A stretch of DNA of 28,994 bases from positions 1-28,994 of the forward strand of contig NZ_CAUUWA010000030.1 of NCBI RefSeq assembly GCF_963548695.1. The letters are read 5' to 3'. Below, one piece after another: positions 1-8,437 of the stretch. Position 1 is the stretch's first letter; the number at the start of each line of letters is the position of its first letter. The position numbers and the translations under genes were made by a program. The notes below the pieces were generated by a model. It was given only the letters and a program-made list of their open reading frames with translations, searched no databases and was not told the DNA's origin. This stretch comes from an uncultured Fretibacterium sp. (GTDB lineage: Bacteria; Synergistota; Synergistia; Synergistales; Aminobacteriaceae).

Positions 1-504
1 GGAGCCGCCGCGAAGATCTGCCTGGGGCTCCAGGACGATTTGGGGTCCCGCATCATCCTGGAGGGGCTGTGGCGGGGGAAGGACGTGTACGCCGACCTCG
101 CCGGGCTCCTGGAGCCCCAAACTGGCAGGGAGGCGCTGAGAGCCCTCTATCAGGGCTATGTGGAGACCCTTGTCCGGTTCGGCGTGCAGGGCATCCGGCG
201 GGGGAGCTACGTCTCCGCCCTCCTGGAGCGATCCGGGGTGCGGAACCCGCCCGAGCCCAACGCCAATATCAACGCCAATATCAACACCGTTCCGCCGGCG
301 TCGGAGGAGTCGAGGCCCGTCTTGGGGCAGAGGCTTGTCGTCACGGGAAGGGACGTCCTGGAGCACGCGTCCGGGGCGGAATGGCGCCTGCCTCCCGGCG
401 CCATCGTGACGGATATCGCGTGGGAGACGGCCAGGCGGATGGGCGTTGAGATGATCGCCGCCCCAGCGTCCGGAGAGGGGGAGAGCCGTCGTGCAGGTAG
501 CTAA
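1..504 (+). CDS. BMC-associated flavoprotein-like protein, C-terminal part (5' end outside window)
   Basis: The frame is open from the first base of the window, so this is the 3' part of a gene; the TTG at 40 is unlikely to be its start. About 167 residues are visible. The first part (DDLGSRIILEGLWRGKDVYA, then a helical stretch ending in ALLERSG) resembles the end of the flavoprotein-fold proteins found in microcompartment loci. The last ~50 residues (RLVVTGRDVLEHASG, LPPGAIVTDIAWETARRMGVE) resemble the short tail/N-terminal module shared by EutQ and other BMC-associated proteins. A low-complexity linker rich in Asn/Ile (NANINANIN, from a 12-bp tandem duplication) joins the two. Its stop overlaps the start of the BMC vertex gene by 14 bases, so the two are translationally linked. 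Membership of a BMC locus is well supported by that neighbour; the precise family is inferred. Confidence 0.5.
   Translation, partial: GAAAKICLGLQDDLGSRIILEGLWRGKDVYADLAGLLEPQTGREALRALYQGYVETLVRFGVQGIRRGSYVSALLERSGVRNPPEPNANINANINTVPPASEESRPVLGQRLVVTGRDVLEHASGAEWRLPPGAIVTDIAWETARRMGVEMIAAPASGEGESRRAGS
259..285 (+). repeat. 12-bp tandem duplication in coding sequence
   Basis: The unit AACGCCAATATC occurs twice in direct succession (259-270, 271-282) followed by AAC. It adds Asn-Ala-Asn-Ile repeats to a linker in the BMC-associated protein without changing frame. Confidence 0.85.
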
Positions 505-763
505 GGTGGTTGGTACGGTGGTATCGACCAAGAAGAACGACACCCTTGTCGGGCATAAGCTGCTGATCGTACGGTTCCTGGACAAGAATCTCAAGTCCTA
601 CGGAGAGACCCGCATCGTGGTCGATACGGTGGGGGCCGGGGTGGGGGAGCTTGTCCTCTGCGTCTCGGGGGCCGCGTCGCGCAACGCGGTGGGCAATGCA
701 TCGGCGGCCGTCGATGCGGCTATCGTCGGGATCGTGGACACCATCGGCATGAGCGGCAGCTGA
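491..763 (+). CDS. Bacterial microcompartment vertex protein, EutN/CcmL/PduN family
   Basis: This 90-residue protein is a complete pentameric BMC vertex (BMC-P) protein, which caps the corners of the polyhedral protein shell. It shows the family pattern: an opening beta strand with VAKVVGTVVSTKKND and LVGHKLLIVRF, then GAGVGELVLCVSGAASR, and a closing VDAAIVGIVDTI. Length is normal for the family. I chose the GTG at 491, preceded by a purine-rich GGAGAGGGGGAG site at about 472-483; it overlaps the upstream stop. No hexameric shell gene (BMC-H or BMC-T) is visible downstream, so the rest of the shell operon must lie left of the window or elsewhere. Adenine deaminase starts 31 bases later on the same strand, so the BMC locus and the purine genes are probably one transcription unit. 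Confidence 0.93.
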   Translation: MQVAKVVGTVVSTKKNDTLVGHKLLIVRFLDKNLKSYGETRIVVDTVGAGVGELVLCVSGAASRNAVGNASAAVDAAIVGIVDTIGMSGS

Positions 764-794
764 CGGCCCGGGCGTCCGTTTTTGGAGGAGGAAG

Positions 795-2615
795 ATGTTC
801 TTGAGCAGGATTGATTCCATGAAGAGGACCCTGGAATACCGCACCATGGTCGACGTGCTGATGTCCGAGGACCGGTACGCCGATCTGGTGCTGGCGGGCG
901 GGACGATCGTCAACACGCTGACCCGCGAGACCTACGTCGGGGACGTAGCCGTCAAGGGACGCCACATTCTCATGGTCGGAGATTGCAGTAAGCTGACAGG
1001 GCCGGATACGACCTACGTCAACGTGGAGGGGCGCTACCTGTCCCCGGGATTCATCGATTCCCACATGCACTTCGAGAGCAGTATGCTGACGATCACGGAG
1101 TTTTCCCGGCTCTCGATCCCCTCGGGGACGACGACGCTGGTCGCCGATCCTCACGAGATCGGCAACGCCCTGGGGCCGGTGGGCATGAAGGCTATGGCGG
1201 ACGAGGCGGGCAGGGTTCCGAACCACGTCTATCTGGTGGTGCCGTGCCTGGCGCCCGACTGTCCCGCTCTGGAGACCGCGGGGGTCGACGTGTCCTCGAA
1301 GGACATCGAGGACCTTCTGAGCTATCCCAATATCATCGGCATCGGAGAGATACAGGGCTTTTCCAACGCCCGGCACGTATACCGCAACACCCCGGAGATC
1401 GTGACCGACATCATGGCCTCCACCAGCTATGCCGTGGGGCTCAACCGGACCGTGGACGGCAACGCGCCGGACCTCTTCGGGGCCGAGCTGGCCGCACACA
1501 TCCTCGTGGCCGGGGGCCGGGCCTCCTGTCACGAGACGACGACCAAGGCGGAGTGCGTGGAAAAACTGCGCCAGGGGGTCTTTGTGTTCATGCGGGAGGG
1601 CTCCACGCAGAAGAACATGGCCGAGTGCATCCGGGCGGTCACCGAGGATGGGCTGGACTCGCGGCGGTGCATCCTCGCGACGGACGATATGGTGGCGGAC
1701 GACCTCCGCAATCTGGGGCACATGAACGAGATCGTGAGGCGCACGATCCGCCAGGGCGTGGACCCGGTCGAGGCCATACAGATGGTGACCATCAACCCGT
1801 CCGCCTACTTCCGCTTCGAGGACCGCGGCGCCCTCGCCCCCGGAAAGCTGGCCGACATCGTCGTCCTGGACGACCTCTACGAGATGTCGGTCGAGGCCGT
1901 CTTCATCGAGGGGAAGCTGACCGCGCACAAGGGCAGGCTGCTCGTCGATCTCTCCCCCTACGTCTATCCCGATACCGTCAAGAACTCCGTCCGCAGGGCT
2001 CCCCTGAAGAAGTCGGACCTGGAGGTGCGCAGCGATGCCGCGCAGGTCACCGGAAACTGCCTCGTCGCCATCCCGGACCAGAACCTGACGGACGCCCTCA
2101 AGGTCACCCTGCCCGTCTCGGGCGGCGTCGTCTCGTGCGACCCGAAGGACGACGTGCTCTACATCGCCTGCATCGAACGCTACGGACGCAACGGCAACAT
2201 CGGCAAGGCGTTCGTCCGTGGGTTCGGGATGAAACAGGGGGCCATCGCGGAGAGCGTGGCGCACGATACGCACAACATCGTCGTGGCGGGCGCGTCCCTC
2301 GAGGACATGGTCGCGGCGGTCAACCGGGTGATCGAGATGGGGGGCGGCATCGCCCTGGCGGATCGGGGCCGGGTCGTGGACGAGCTGCGCCTGCCCGTGG
2401 GCGGCCTGATCTCGGACGAGCAGTCGGGCGAGGAGATGGCGGAGAGCATCAAGCGCCTGGCGGAAACCGCGCGGACACAGCTCTCCTGCGCGATTCACGA
2501 GCCCTTCATGCACCTGTCCTTCCTGGCGCTCTCCACCAGCCCAAAATGGAAGATCACGGACAAGGGGCTGATCGACGTCGAGAACTTCCGGATCCTTCCG
2601 CCCATAGAAGATTGA
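795..2615 (+). CDS. ade: Adenine deaminase
   Basis: This is a 606-residue amidohydrolase that deaminates adenine to hypoxanthine in the cytoplasm. Family landmarks are in order: the metal-binding HMHFESS at residues 90-96, DPHEIGN at 118-124, the GIGEIQGF stretch, a SCHETTTKAE segment (usually SDHE in the family), the REGST motif and the ATDD aspartates. The C-terminal adenine-deaminase domain follows, with SVAHDTHNIVVAG, LPVGGLISDEQ and a final FMHLSFLALSTSP. Length is typical for bacterial Ade with both domains. The start is the ATG at 795 after GGAGGAGG; a later Met such as the one in SMKRT would also fit, since the first ~25 residues are not conserved. It sits between the BMC vertex gene and the TRAP transporter and feeds hypoxanthine to the hydroxylase encoded downstream. 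Confidence 0.94.
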   Translation: MFLSRIDSMKRTLEYRTMVDVLMSEDRYADLVLAGGTIVNTLTRETYVGDVAVKGRHILMVGDCSKLTGPDTTYVNVEGRYLSPGFIDSHMHFESSMLTITEFSRLSIPSGTTTLVADPHEIGNALGPVGMKAMADEAGRVPNHVYLVVPCLAPDCPALETAGVDVSSKDIEDLLSYPNIIGIGEIQGFSNARHVYRNTPEIVTDIMASTSYAVGLNRTVDGNAPDLFGAELAAHILVAGGRASCHETTTKAECVEKLRQGVFVFMREGSTQKNMAECIRAVTEDGLDSRRCILATDDMVADDLRNLGHMNEIVRRTIRQGVDPVEAIQMVTINPSAYFRFEDRGALAPGKLADIVVLDDLYEMSVEAVFIEGKLTAHKGRLLVDLSPYVYPDTVKNSVRRAPLKKSDLEVRSDAAQVTGNCLVAIPDQNLTDALKVTLPVSGGVVSCDPKDDVLYIACIERYGRNGNIGKAFVRGFGMKQGAIAESVAHDTHNIVVAGASLEDMVAAVNRVIEMGGGIALADRGRVVDELRLPVGGLISDEQSGEEMAESIKRLAETARTQLSCAIHEPFMHLSFLALSTSPKWKITDKGLIDVENFRILPPIED

Positions 2616-2904
2616 TATTGCAGAATCTTGATATTTTGGTATATTTTTTAAAAGTTTTTGTGTTCTCTTGTTTTTATCTTCTCCGTTAAGGAGTAAGCTG
2701 GATAATAATAGCGAGGCTGGGGGGATGTCATTGAGGTTACCCCCCTTAGCTCCGTTGTCGAGAACCGTCTCTCTATTCGGAGCTTTATCGGAGGATATGA
2801 GGCTTATACGGCTTAGCTTCCCTATAAGATGAATTAGGGAAATTAATTATCCTGGCGTTGTGCGATTTTATTGTCCAGAAGACACGAGGAAGGGAGTGGC
2901 ACAA
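2616..2904 (+). promoter_or_regulatory. AT-rich leader of the TRAP operon with a GC-rich hairpin
   Basis: This 289-bp gap carries no credible gene. It switches abruptly from GC-rich to AT-rich after the ade stop, with a duplicated TTGATATT motif (2612-2619 and 2628-2635). A hairpin lies at 2716-2750: GCT plus GGGGGG at 2719-2724 pairs with CCCCCC at 2740-2745 plus AGC. No U-run follows, so it is not a standard terminator; an mRNA leader or attenuator structure is equally possible. I could not place a convincing -35/-10 pair. Confidence 0.35.
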
Positions 2905-3900
2905 ATGAATAAAATAGCGAGATTGACATTGTGCTGTTTTATGTTTTTGGCGGCAGAAATCCTTCATGCACATGGAGCCAGTGGGGCAGTAAAGATTACT
3001 TATGGGCACGGCTTTATGCCTCATACTCCTCAGGCTAGGGCTGCGGAGGAATTTAAGAAACGGGTGGAAAAAGAGTCCGATGGGAGTTTGTTGGTGGATG
3101 TCTTTCCATCCGGACAATTGGGCTCTGCCAGGGAAATGTTTGAAAGCGTACAGATGGGGACGCAGGAAATCGCTCTTTTGCCCACAGCCAGAATCAGCGG
3201 TTTCAGCCCGACGTTGCAGATTTTCGACCTTCCGTTCCTGTTTCCGGATAAAAAGACGGCATACCGGATATTTGATGGAGAAGTTGGAGAGAAGTTGTTG
3301 TCTACCCTTGAAAATAATGGTGTAAAAGGGCTGGCTGTTTATGAGGATGGGTTTAAAAATTTTACCTGCAACAAGAAAATTGAAAAACTGGATGATTTTA
3401 AAGGACTTAAATTCCGGACGATGGAAAGCCCTATCATTATGGAGCAATTCAAGGCTTTGGGGGCCAACCCTACCCCGGTGGATTTCAGCGAACTTTATAA
3501 TGCACTGCAGCAGGGGACTGTCGACGGTCAGGAAAATCCTTTGGTAACTATTGCCTCGGTAAAACTTTACGAGGTGCAAAAATACATGCTGCTCTCCAAC
3601 CATGCTTATCTTGGCCATGTATTTTTGGTCAATCAGGACTGGTTCAATGGTCTGGATGATAAAGAAAAGGAAATAATTTCTCGTAATGCCAAGGAAATCG
3701 CCTCGTGGCAAAGGGAGCTGGTGGCCCAGGAGGAGATGGGGTATTTGGAGAAAATTAAACAGGGGGGAACTGTTGTCTTGGAGCTCTCTCAGGACGAAAG
3801 AGAGAGGATGCGGGGATGCATGGAAAACGTTTACCGCGTAGCAAAGGATATCGTGGGCGAGGAGTTATTGAATCTTGTGACCAATAGCATTGGAAAGTAA
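2905..3900 (+). CDS. TRAP transporter solute-binding protein (DctP family)
   Basis: This 331-residue protein is the periplasmic substrate-binding component of a tripartite ATP-independent transporter. A signal peptide occupies about residues 1-28. The mature part begins VKITYGHG and has the family core: PSGQLGSAREMFE, then GLKFRTMESPIIMEQF, then ALQQGTVDGQENP. Arg171 in FRTME is the position that usually pairs with a substrate carboxylate, so a carboxylated ligand is expected; its identity cannot be read from sequence. I chose ATG 2905 over an upstream in-frame ATG at 2860 because AGGAAGGGAG lies just upstream and the signal peptide starts there. The two permease subunits follow. Base composition is clearly lower in GC than the purine genes on both sides. 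Confidence 0.93.
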   Translation: MNKIARLTLCCFMFLAAEILHAHGASGAVKITYGHGFMPHTPQARAAEEFKKRVEKESDGSLLVDVFPSGQLGSAREMFESVQMGTQEIALLPTARISGFSPTLQIFDLPFLFPDKKTAYRIFDGEVGEKLLSTLENNGVKGLAVYEDGFKNFTCNKKIEKLDDFKGLKFRTMESPIIMEQFKALGANPTPVDFSELYNALQQGTVDGQENPLVTIASVKLYEVQKYMLLSNHAYLGHVFLVNQDWFNGLDDKEKEIISRNAKEIASWQRELVAQEEMGYLEKIKQGGTVVLELSQDERERMRGCMENVYRVAKDIVGEELLNLVTNSIGK

Positions 3901-3931
3901 GCAAAACAGTAATAGGTGAGGAAGTGGGGTC

Positions 3932-4414
3932 ATGAGATTTGTCGATCGTGCAGCAAAATTTTTTCTGGCGGCGTGTCTGTTGTTTGCCGTGGCCTTGTTG
4001 TTCACCAACGTGACCTTACGCTATTTTTGGAAATCTGCAATTTTCTGGGCAGAGGAAATGCTGCGTTACCTGATTGTATGGATTACTTTTATCGGTGCTT
4101 CTATGTGCGTACAGGAGGAGTCTCATATCGGAATCGATGTTCTGTCGAACATTTTGCACCATAAGGGGAAACTGGTCCTGAAATTGATCCTGAATATTGT
4201 GGGCTTTTTTTTCGGAATCGCATTTCTTATCGTTTCTTTTAGATTTATCCAGAAGGTCTACGCGACGGGGCAGGTCTCTGCAACGATTGGAAATGTTCCG
4301 ATGTACATAATTTATCTTTGTTTCCCCGTCAGTTTTTTTCTATACGCGTTGCAGTCCATGAACATGTTTTTGCGGCTGATGAAGCTTAGGAGGCAGGAGG
4401 GAGGGCAGCTATGA
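3932..4414 (+). CDS. TRAP transporter small permease (DctQ family)
   Basis: This 160-residue integral membrane protein has four hydrophobic segments at about residues 8-28, 42-60, 85-108 and 122-145, the usual DctQ topology. The WAEEMLRYLIVWITFIGA segment between helices 1 and 2 is typical of the family, as is the following SHIGID. It partners the large permease, whose ATG overlaps this stop codon as ATGA, implying coupled translation. The ATG at 3932 follows a GTGAGGAAG site, 31 bases after the binding-protein stop. Confidence 0.9.
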   Translation: MRFVDRAAKFFLAACLLFAVALLFTNVTLRYFWKSAIFWAEEMLRYLIVWITFIGASMCVQEESHIGIDVLSNILHHKGKLVLKLILNIVGFFFGIAFLIVSFRFIQKVYATGQVSATIGNVPMYIIYLCFPVSFFLYALQSMNMFLRLMKLRRQEGGQL

Positions 4415-5691
4415 CGAGCGTTTTGTTTGTCTTTTTATTTGTCATGCTGGCGTTTAATATTCCTGTATTTATTGCGCTCACGGCTTCATCGGCCTTGGTG
4501 TTGAGCGGCTTTACCTCAATCCGAACGGACATTGTCCTGCAGCGGATGTTTGCAGGTATCGATAAGTTTTCTTTAATGGCCGTTCCCTTTTTTATCTTTG
4601 CCGCCAATGTGATGAATCGAGGCGGCTTGGCGCCTCGTATACTGAATTTTGCCAATGCATTGGTGGGCCATAAGCGTGGGGGACTCGCCTATACCGTGGT
4701 GATCGCGTGCATGTTTTTAGGCGCCGTCAGTGGCTCTTCCCCTGCGACCGTGATAGCTATTTGTTCTTTAATGCTTCCGGTTATGATCGAAAATGGCTAT
4801 GGACGCGGTTTTTCCGTCGGGCTCATTATGGCGGCCTCCTCCGTAGCTGTGATTATTCCGCCCAGTATCGGCATGATCGTATACGGTACGGTAACGGGAA
4901 CTTCTATTGGAGAATTGTTCATAGCGGGTTTTTTGCCTGGAATCGTCTATGGTGCGGCTTTTATGCTTTATAGTGCCCGGTATACGCAAAAGCACAGCGT
5001 TTCTTTAAGACCTAAGGCTACTCTAAGGCAAATGTGGGATTCTTTTAAAAGCGCCGGATGGGCTTTGATTATCCCGATTTTAATCGCAGGAAGCATCTAT
5101 GGAGGTTTCTGCACGCCTACCGAGTCGGCCGGTATCGTATCCGTTTACGCTATTTTGGTCAGCTGTTTTATCTACAGGGAGCTTTCTCTTGCAGACTTGG
5201 TAAATGTGGCTTATGAATCGGCCATAGGTACGGCTCAGGTTATGATTATATTGGCTGGGGCCAGCGTTTTTTCTTGGTTGTTGACTCGGCTCCAGGTTCC
5301 GGCTGCGTTGGCAAATATGCTGAGCTCCATAGCTCACAGCAAGGTTATGGTACTGCTTCTTATTAATGTGATCCTTCTGATTGCCGGAATGTTTCTTGAT
5401 GCTGCGTCTATTCAGACTATTATGTCGCCGTTGTTTCTTCCCGCAGCGGTACAGTTTGAAGTCAATCCCGTACATTTGGGGATTATCATGGTGGTGAATG
5501 GTGCTATTGGTATGTTTACCCCACCTTTTGGACTAAACCTTTTTGTTGCAGCCGGTGTGACCAAGATTCCCCTTAGCGAGTTGATGAAGACCGTTTGGAT
5601 GTGGATTTTTATCAGTTTGACCGCGCTGTTGCTCATTACGTACATACCCCAGATCTCCATGCTTTTGCCTGACCTGCTCTTTAGAAAGTGA
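4411..5691 (+). CDS. TRAP transporter large permease (DctM family)
   Basis: This 426-residue polytopic protein is the transport subunit of the TRAP system, moving substrate with a sodium or proton gradient. Features seen include the opening hydrophobic helix, VPFFIFAANVMNRGG, the glycine/serine-rich FLGAVSGSSPATVIAI, the SVAVIIPPSIGMIVYG hairpin region, CTPTESAGIVSVYA, and a closing NGAIGMFTPPFGLNLFV. These match the DctM pattern over the full length. It ends 19 bases before the purine permease. The three TRAP genes form a compact cassette that interrupts the purine block. Confidence 0.94.
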   Translation: MTSVLFVFLFVMLAFNIPVFIALTASSALVLSGFTSIRTDIVLQRMFAGIDKFSLMAVPFFIFAANVMNRGGLAPRILNFANALVGHKRGGLAYTVVIACMFLGAVSGSSPATVIAICSLMLPVMIENGYGRGFSVGLIMAASSVAVIIPPSIGMIVYGTVTGTSIGELFIAGFLPGIVYGAAFMLYSARYTQKHSVSLRPKATLRQMWDSFKSAGWALIIPILIAGSIYGGFCTPTESAGIVSVYAILVSCFIYRELSLADLVNVAYESAIGTAQVMIILAGASVFSWLLTRLQVPAALANMLSSIAHSKVMVLLLINVILLIAGMFLDAASIQTIMSPLFLPAAVQFEVNPVHLGIIMVVNGAIGMFTPPFGLNLFVAAGVTKIPLSELMKTVWMWIFISLTALLLITYIPQISMLLPDLLFRK

Positions 5692-5710
5692 AAAAGGAGA
5701 GAACTCACCC

Positions 5711-7018
5711 ATGCTGGATCGCCTGTTCAAGCTCAAGGAACACAACACCGACGTCAAGACGGAGGTTCTTGCCGGCATCACCTCGTTCATCGCCATGGCG
5801 TACATCATCTTCGTCAATCCCTCCATCCTCAAGTCCGCCAATATGGACTTCAACTCCGTCCTGATGGCCACCTGCATCGGCGCCGCCGTCGGCTGCTTCC
5901 TCACCGCCATCCTGGCGAACGTCCCCTTCTGCCAGGCCCCGGGGATGGGCATGAACGCCTTCTTCGCGTACACCCTCTGCGGGACCATGGGCTATACCTG
6001 GCAGCAGGGGCTCACGGTCGTGTTCCTGTCCGGCGCGATATTCCTGCTGATCACCATAACGCCGCTCCGCGGGAAGATCATCGCCGCTATCCCCAATGAC
6101 ATGAAGAGTGCGATCACGGGCGGCATTGGCCTCTTTGTGGCGCTCGTCGGCCTGTTCAACGCCGGGATCGTGCACACGACGGAGGCGGGCAAGCTCACCC
6201 TCGGCAACATCACCTCGGGGGCTCCCCTGGTCGCCGTGATTGGGCTCCTGATCGTCGCCGTCCTGGTCACGCGACGCGTGAAGGGCGCGCTGATCATCGG
6301 CATCCTCGCCGCCACGGCCATAGCGGTTCCCCTCGGCGTCGCGACGCTTCCCGAGACCCTGACCCTCAGCGGCCTCTCCATGGAGCCCACCTTTATGAAG
6401 ATGAGCTTCGACTTCAGCAGCGTGGGGATCGTCTCCGTCGTCACCGTCGTGGCGACCTTAGCCGTCTACAACACCTTCGACACCCTGGGGACCCTGATCG
6501 CCACCGCCACAAACGCCGGCCTGGTCGATAAGGACGGCAACATGCCCGGGTGCGACAGGGCGCTGATCGCCGACGCCGGCTCCACGATCCTGGCGGGCTT
6601 CCTCGGCACCTCGACGATCTGCACCCTGGTCGAGTCCGCCACGGGCATATCCGAGGGCGGCAGGACCGGCCTCACTGCTGTCGTGTGCGGCGTCTTGTTC
6701 CTGCTGGGCATGCTGCTGGCCCCCGTCGCGGAGATCATCCCGGCGGCGGCGACCGCTCCGGCCCTGATCCTGTCGGGCACCATGATGGCGGGCGGGGTCC
6801 GGAACATCGACTGGAAGGATATGGAGATTGCAATTCCGTGCTTCCTGATCCTGGCTATCATGCCCTTCGCCTACTCCGTCTCGGACGGCATCGGGTTCGG
6901 CTTCATCTCGTACATCGTGATCAAGATCTTCCGCGGCAAGGCGAGGGAGGTCTCCCCCGTGCTCCATGTGCTGGGGGCTATTTTCGTAATCAAGTATATC
7001 CTGGCCGGCATCCTCTAA
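5711..7018 (+). CDS. NCS2-family purine permease, AzgA-like (guanine/hypoxanthine/adenine type)
   Basis: This 435-residue inner-membrane permease has 12-14 hydrophobic segments. Landmarks of the AzgA branch (COG2252) are present: TDVKTEVLAGITSFIAMAYI at the start, APGMGMNAFFAYT, TGGIGLFVALVG, then FDTLGTLIATA, and GTSTICTLVESATGISEGGR followed by TGLTAV. AzgA proteins import purine nucleobases by proton symport. AAAAGGAGAG lies 5-10 bases before the ATG at 5711. It precedes guanine deaminase and follows adenine deaminase (with the TRAP cassette between), which fits uptake of adenine, guanine or hypoxanthine. Exact base specificity cannot be decided from sequence. Confidence 0.93.
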   Translation: MLDRLFKLKEHNTDVKTEVLAGITSFIAMAYIIFVNPSILKSANMDFNSVLMATCIGAAVGCFLTAILANVPFCQAPGMGMNAFFAYTLCGTMGYTWQQGLTVVFLSGAIFLLITITPLRGKIIAAIPNDMKSAITGGIGLFVALVGLFNAGIVHTTEAGKLTLGNITSGAPLVAVIGLLIVAVLVTRRVKGALIIGILAATAIAVPLGVATLPETLTLSGLSMEPTFMKMSFDFSSVGIVSVVTVVATLAVYNTFDTLGTLIATATNAGLVDKDGNMPGCDRALIADAGSTILAGFLGTSTICTLVESATGISEGGRTGLTAVVCGVLFLLGMLLAPVAEIIPAAATAPALILSGTMMAGGVRNIDWKDMEIAIPCFLILAIMPFAYSVSDGIGFGFISYIVIKIFRGKAREVSPVLHVLGAIFVIKYILAGIL

Positions 7019-7086
7019 TAAAAATTGCCGCCAATCGCCGCCGCGGACGATACCTTAAAGAGGAGCCGTCGAAAGGAGTCGTCGAG

Positions 7087-8367
7087 ATGAAGGACATCAT
7101 CGTTCTGAAGGGACAGGTCGTATACGCCGAGTCCCACGATAAGCTGACCGTGAGGCCCGACGCCTATCTTGTGGCCGAGGATGGAAAGGTGGTGGGCGTC
7201 TACGACGCCCTGCCCGACGCCTACGCGGGCGTCCGCGTCGAGGATTGCGGGGACCGTCTTATCATCCCCGGCTTCAACGACCTCCACGTCCACGCGCCCC
7301 AGTTCCCGAACCGAGGCCTCGGCATGGACAAGGAGCTGCTGCCCTGGCTGAACACCTACACCTTTCCCGAGGAGGCGAAGTTCAGGGACGAGGGCTACGC
7401 GAAGCGCGTCTATGGGCGCTTCGTCCGGGAGCTCTGGAGGGTGGGGACGACACGGGCCGTCGTCTTTGCCACCATCCACGTCCCATCCGCGCGGGTCCTC
7501 GCGGACCTGATGGAGACGGCCGGCCTGGGCGGGTACGTGGGCAAGGTCAACATGGACCGCAACAGCCCCGACACGCTCATCGAGCCGACCGCGGCCTCGC
7601 TGGCCGAGACGGTGCGTTTTGTCGAGAGCTTCGGGAGCGGGGCCGGGCGCGTGCGCCCCATCCTCACCCCGCGCTTCGTGCCCACCTGCACGGAGGAGTT
7701 GATGCGGGGCCTGGGACAGCTGGCGGAGGAACGAGGGCTGCCCGTACAGTCGCACCTGTCCGAGAACGAGGGTGAGATCGCCTGGGTCCGGGAGCTGCAC
7801 CCCGAGTCCAGGGACTATGCCTCCGTCTACGATGTGTTCGGGCTGTTCGGCCGGACGCGGACCGTCATGGCGCACTGCGTCCACGTCACCGATGACGAGA
7901 TTGCGCTGATGAAGCGGCGGGGCGTCTACGTCGCGCACTGCCCGATCTCCAACCTGAACCTCTCGAGCGGCATCGCCCCGGTGCGGCGCTTCCTCGAGGA
8001 GGGCGTCGACGTGGGGCTGGGGTCGGACGTCTCCGGCGGGCACAGGCTCTCCATAATGGACACGATGGCCTCCGCGGTCGAGTGCTCGAAGATGCGCTGG
8101 AAGTACGTGGACGGCAGGGCGCCCCTGACGACGACGGAGGTCTTCTACTGCGCGACGAAGGGCGGCGGGTCCTTCTTCGGGAGGGTCGGCAGCTTCGAGA
8201 GCGGCTATGCCCTGGACTGCCTCGTGATCGACGACACCCGCCTGAAGGACGAGGTCCGGCGTTCCCTCGAGGAGCGGCTGGAGCGTTTCATCTATCTGGG
8301 CGACGACCGGGAGATTGCCGCGCGCTACGTGGACGGCGCGCTCCTGCCCGAGCCGAAGGTAGTTTAA
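7087..8367 (+). CDS. guaD: Guanine deaminase
   Basis: This 426-residue zinc amidohydrolase converts guanine to xanthine and ammonia. Motifs appear in the expected order: PGFNDLHVHAPQ (HVH at 67-69), the guanine-deaminase-specific LLPWLNTYTFPEEAKF (85-99), HLSENEGEI (223-231), the AHC segment (262-264), AHCPISNLNLSSG (283-295) and the metal-binding LGSDVSGGH (311-319). Length matches bacterial GuaD. The frame is open much further upstream, but ATG 7087 is the start: GAAAGGAG lies just before it and homology begins there. It sits 68 bases after the purine permease. Product xanthine is the likely substrate of the molybdenum hydroxylase downstream. Confidence 0.93.
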   Translation: MKDIIVLKGQVVYAESHDKLTVRPDAYLVAEDGKVVGVYDALPDAYAGVRVEDCGDRLIIPGFNDLHVHAPQFPNRGLGMDKELLPWLNTYTFPEEAKFRDEGYAKRVYGRFVRELWRVGTTRAVVFATIHVPSARVLADLMETAGLGGYVGKVNMDRNSPDTLIEPTAASLAETVRFVESFGSGAGRVRPILTPRFVPTCTEELMRGLGQLAEERGLPVQSHLSENEGEIAWVRELHPESRDYASVYDVFGLFGRTRTVMAHCVHVTDDEIALMKRRGVYVAHCPISNLNLSSGIAPVRRFLEEGVDVGLGSDVSGGHRLSIMDTMASAVECSKMRWKYVDGRAPLTTTEVFYCATKGGGSFFGRVGSFESGYALDCLVIDDTRLKDEVRRSLEERLERFIYLGDDREIAARYVDGALLPEPKVV

Positions 8368-8390
8368 ACCGTTCCGGCGGCGCGGGACTG

Positions 8391-8421
8391 GATTGGAATT
8401 TGGATTTGGATTTGGATTTGG
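8391..8421 (+). repeat. Hexanucleotide tandem repeat upstream of the cyclase gene
   Basis: GGATTT is repeated three times at 8402-8419, with degenerate copies either side. It lies directly before the ribosome-binding site (AAAGGGGG, 8422-8429) of the cyclase-family gene. Changes in copy number would alter the leader, not a reading frame. Confidence 0.8.
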
Positions 8422-8437
8422 AAAGGGGGTTACGACG

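Noticed and set aside
720..2513. A 597-codon open frame antisense to adenine deaminase, and many similar long antisense frames over the GC-rich genes
   Set aside because: They mirror the codon-position GC bias of real genes, have no recognisable domain and lack ribosome-binding sites.
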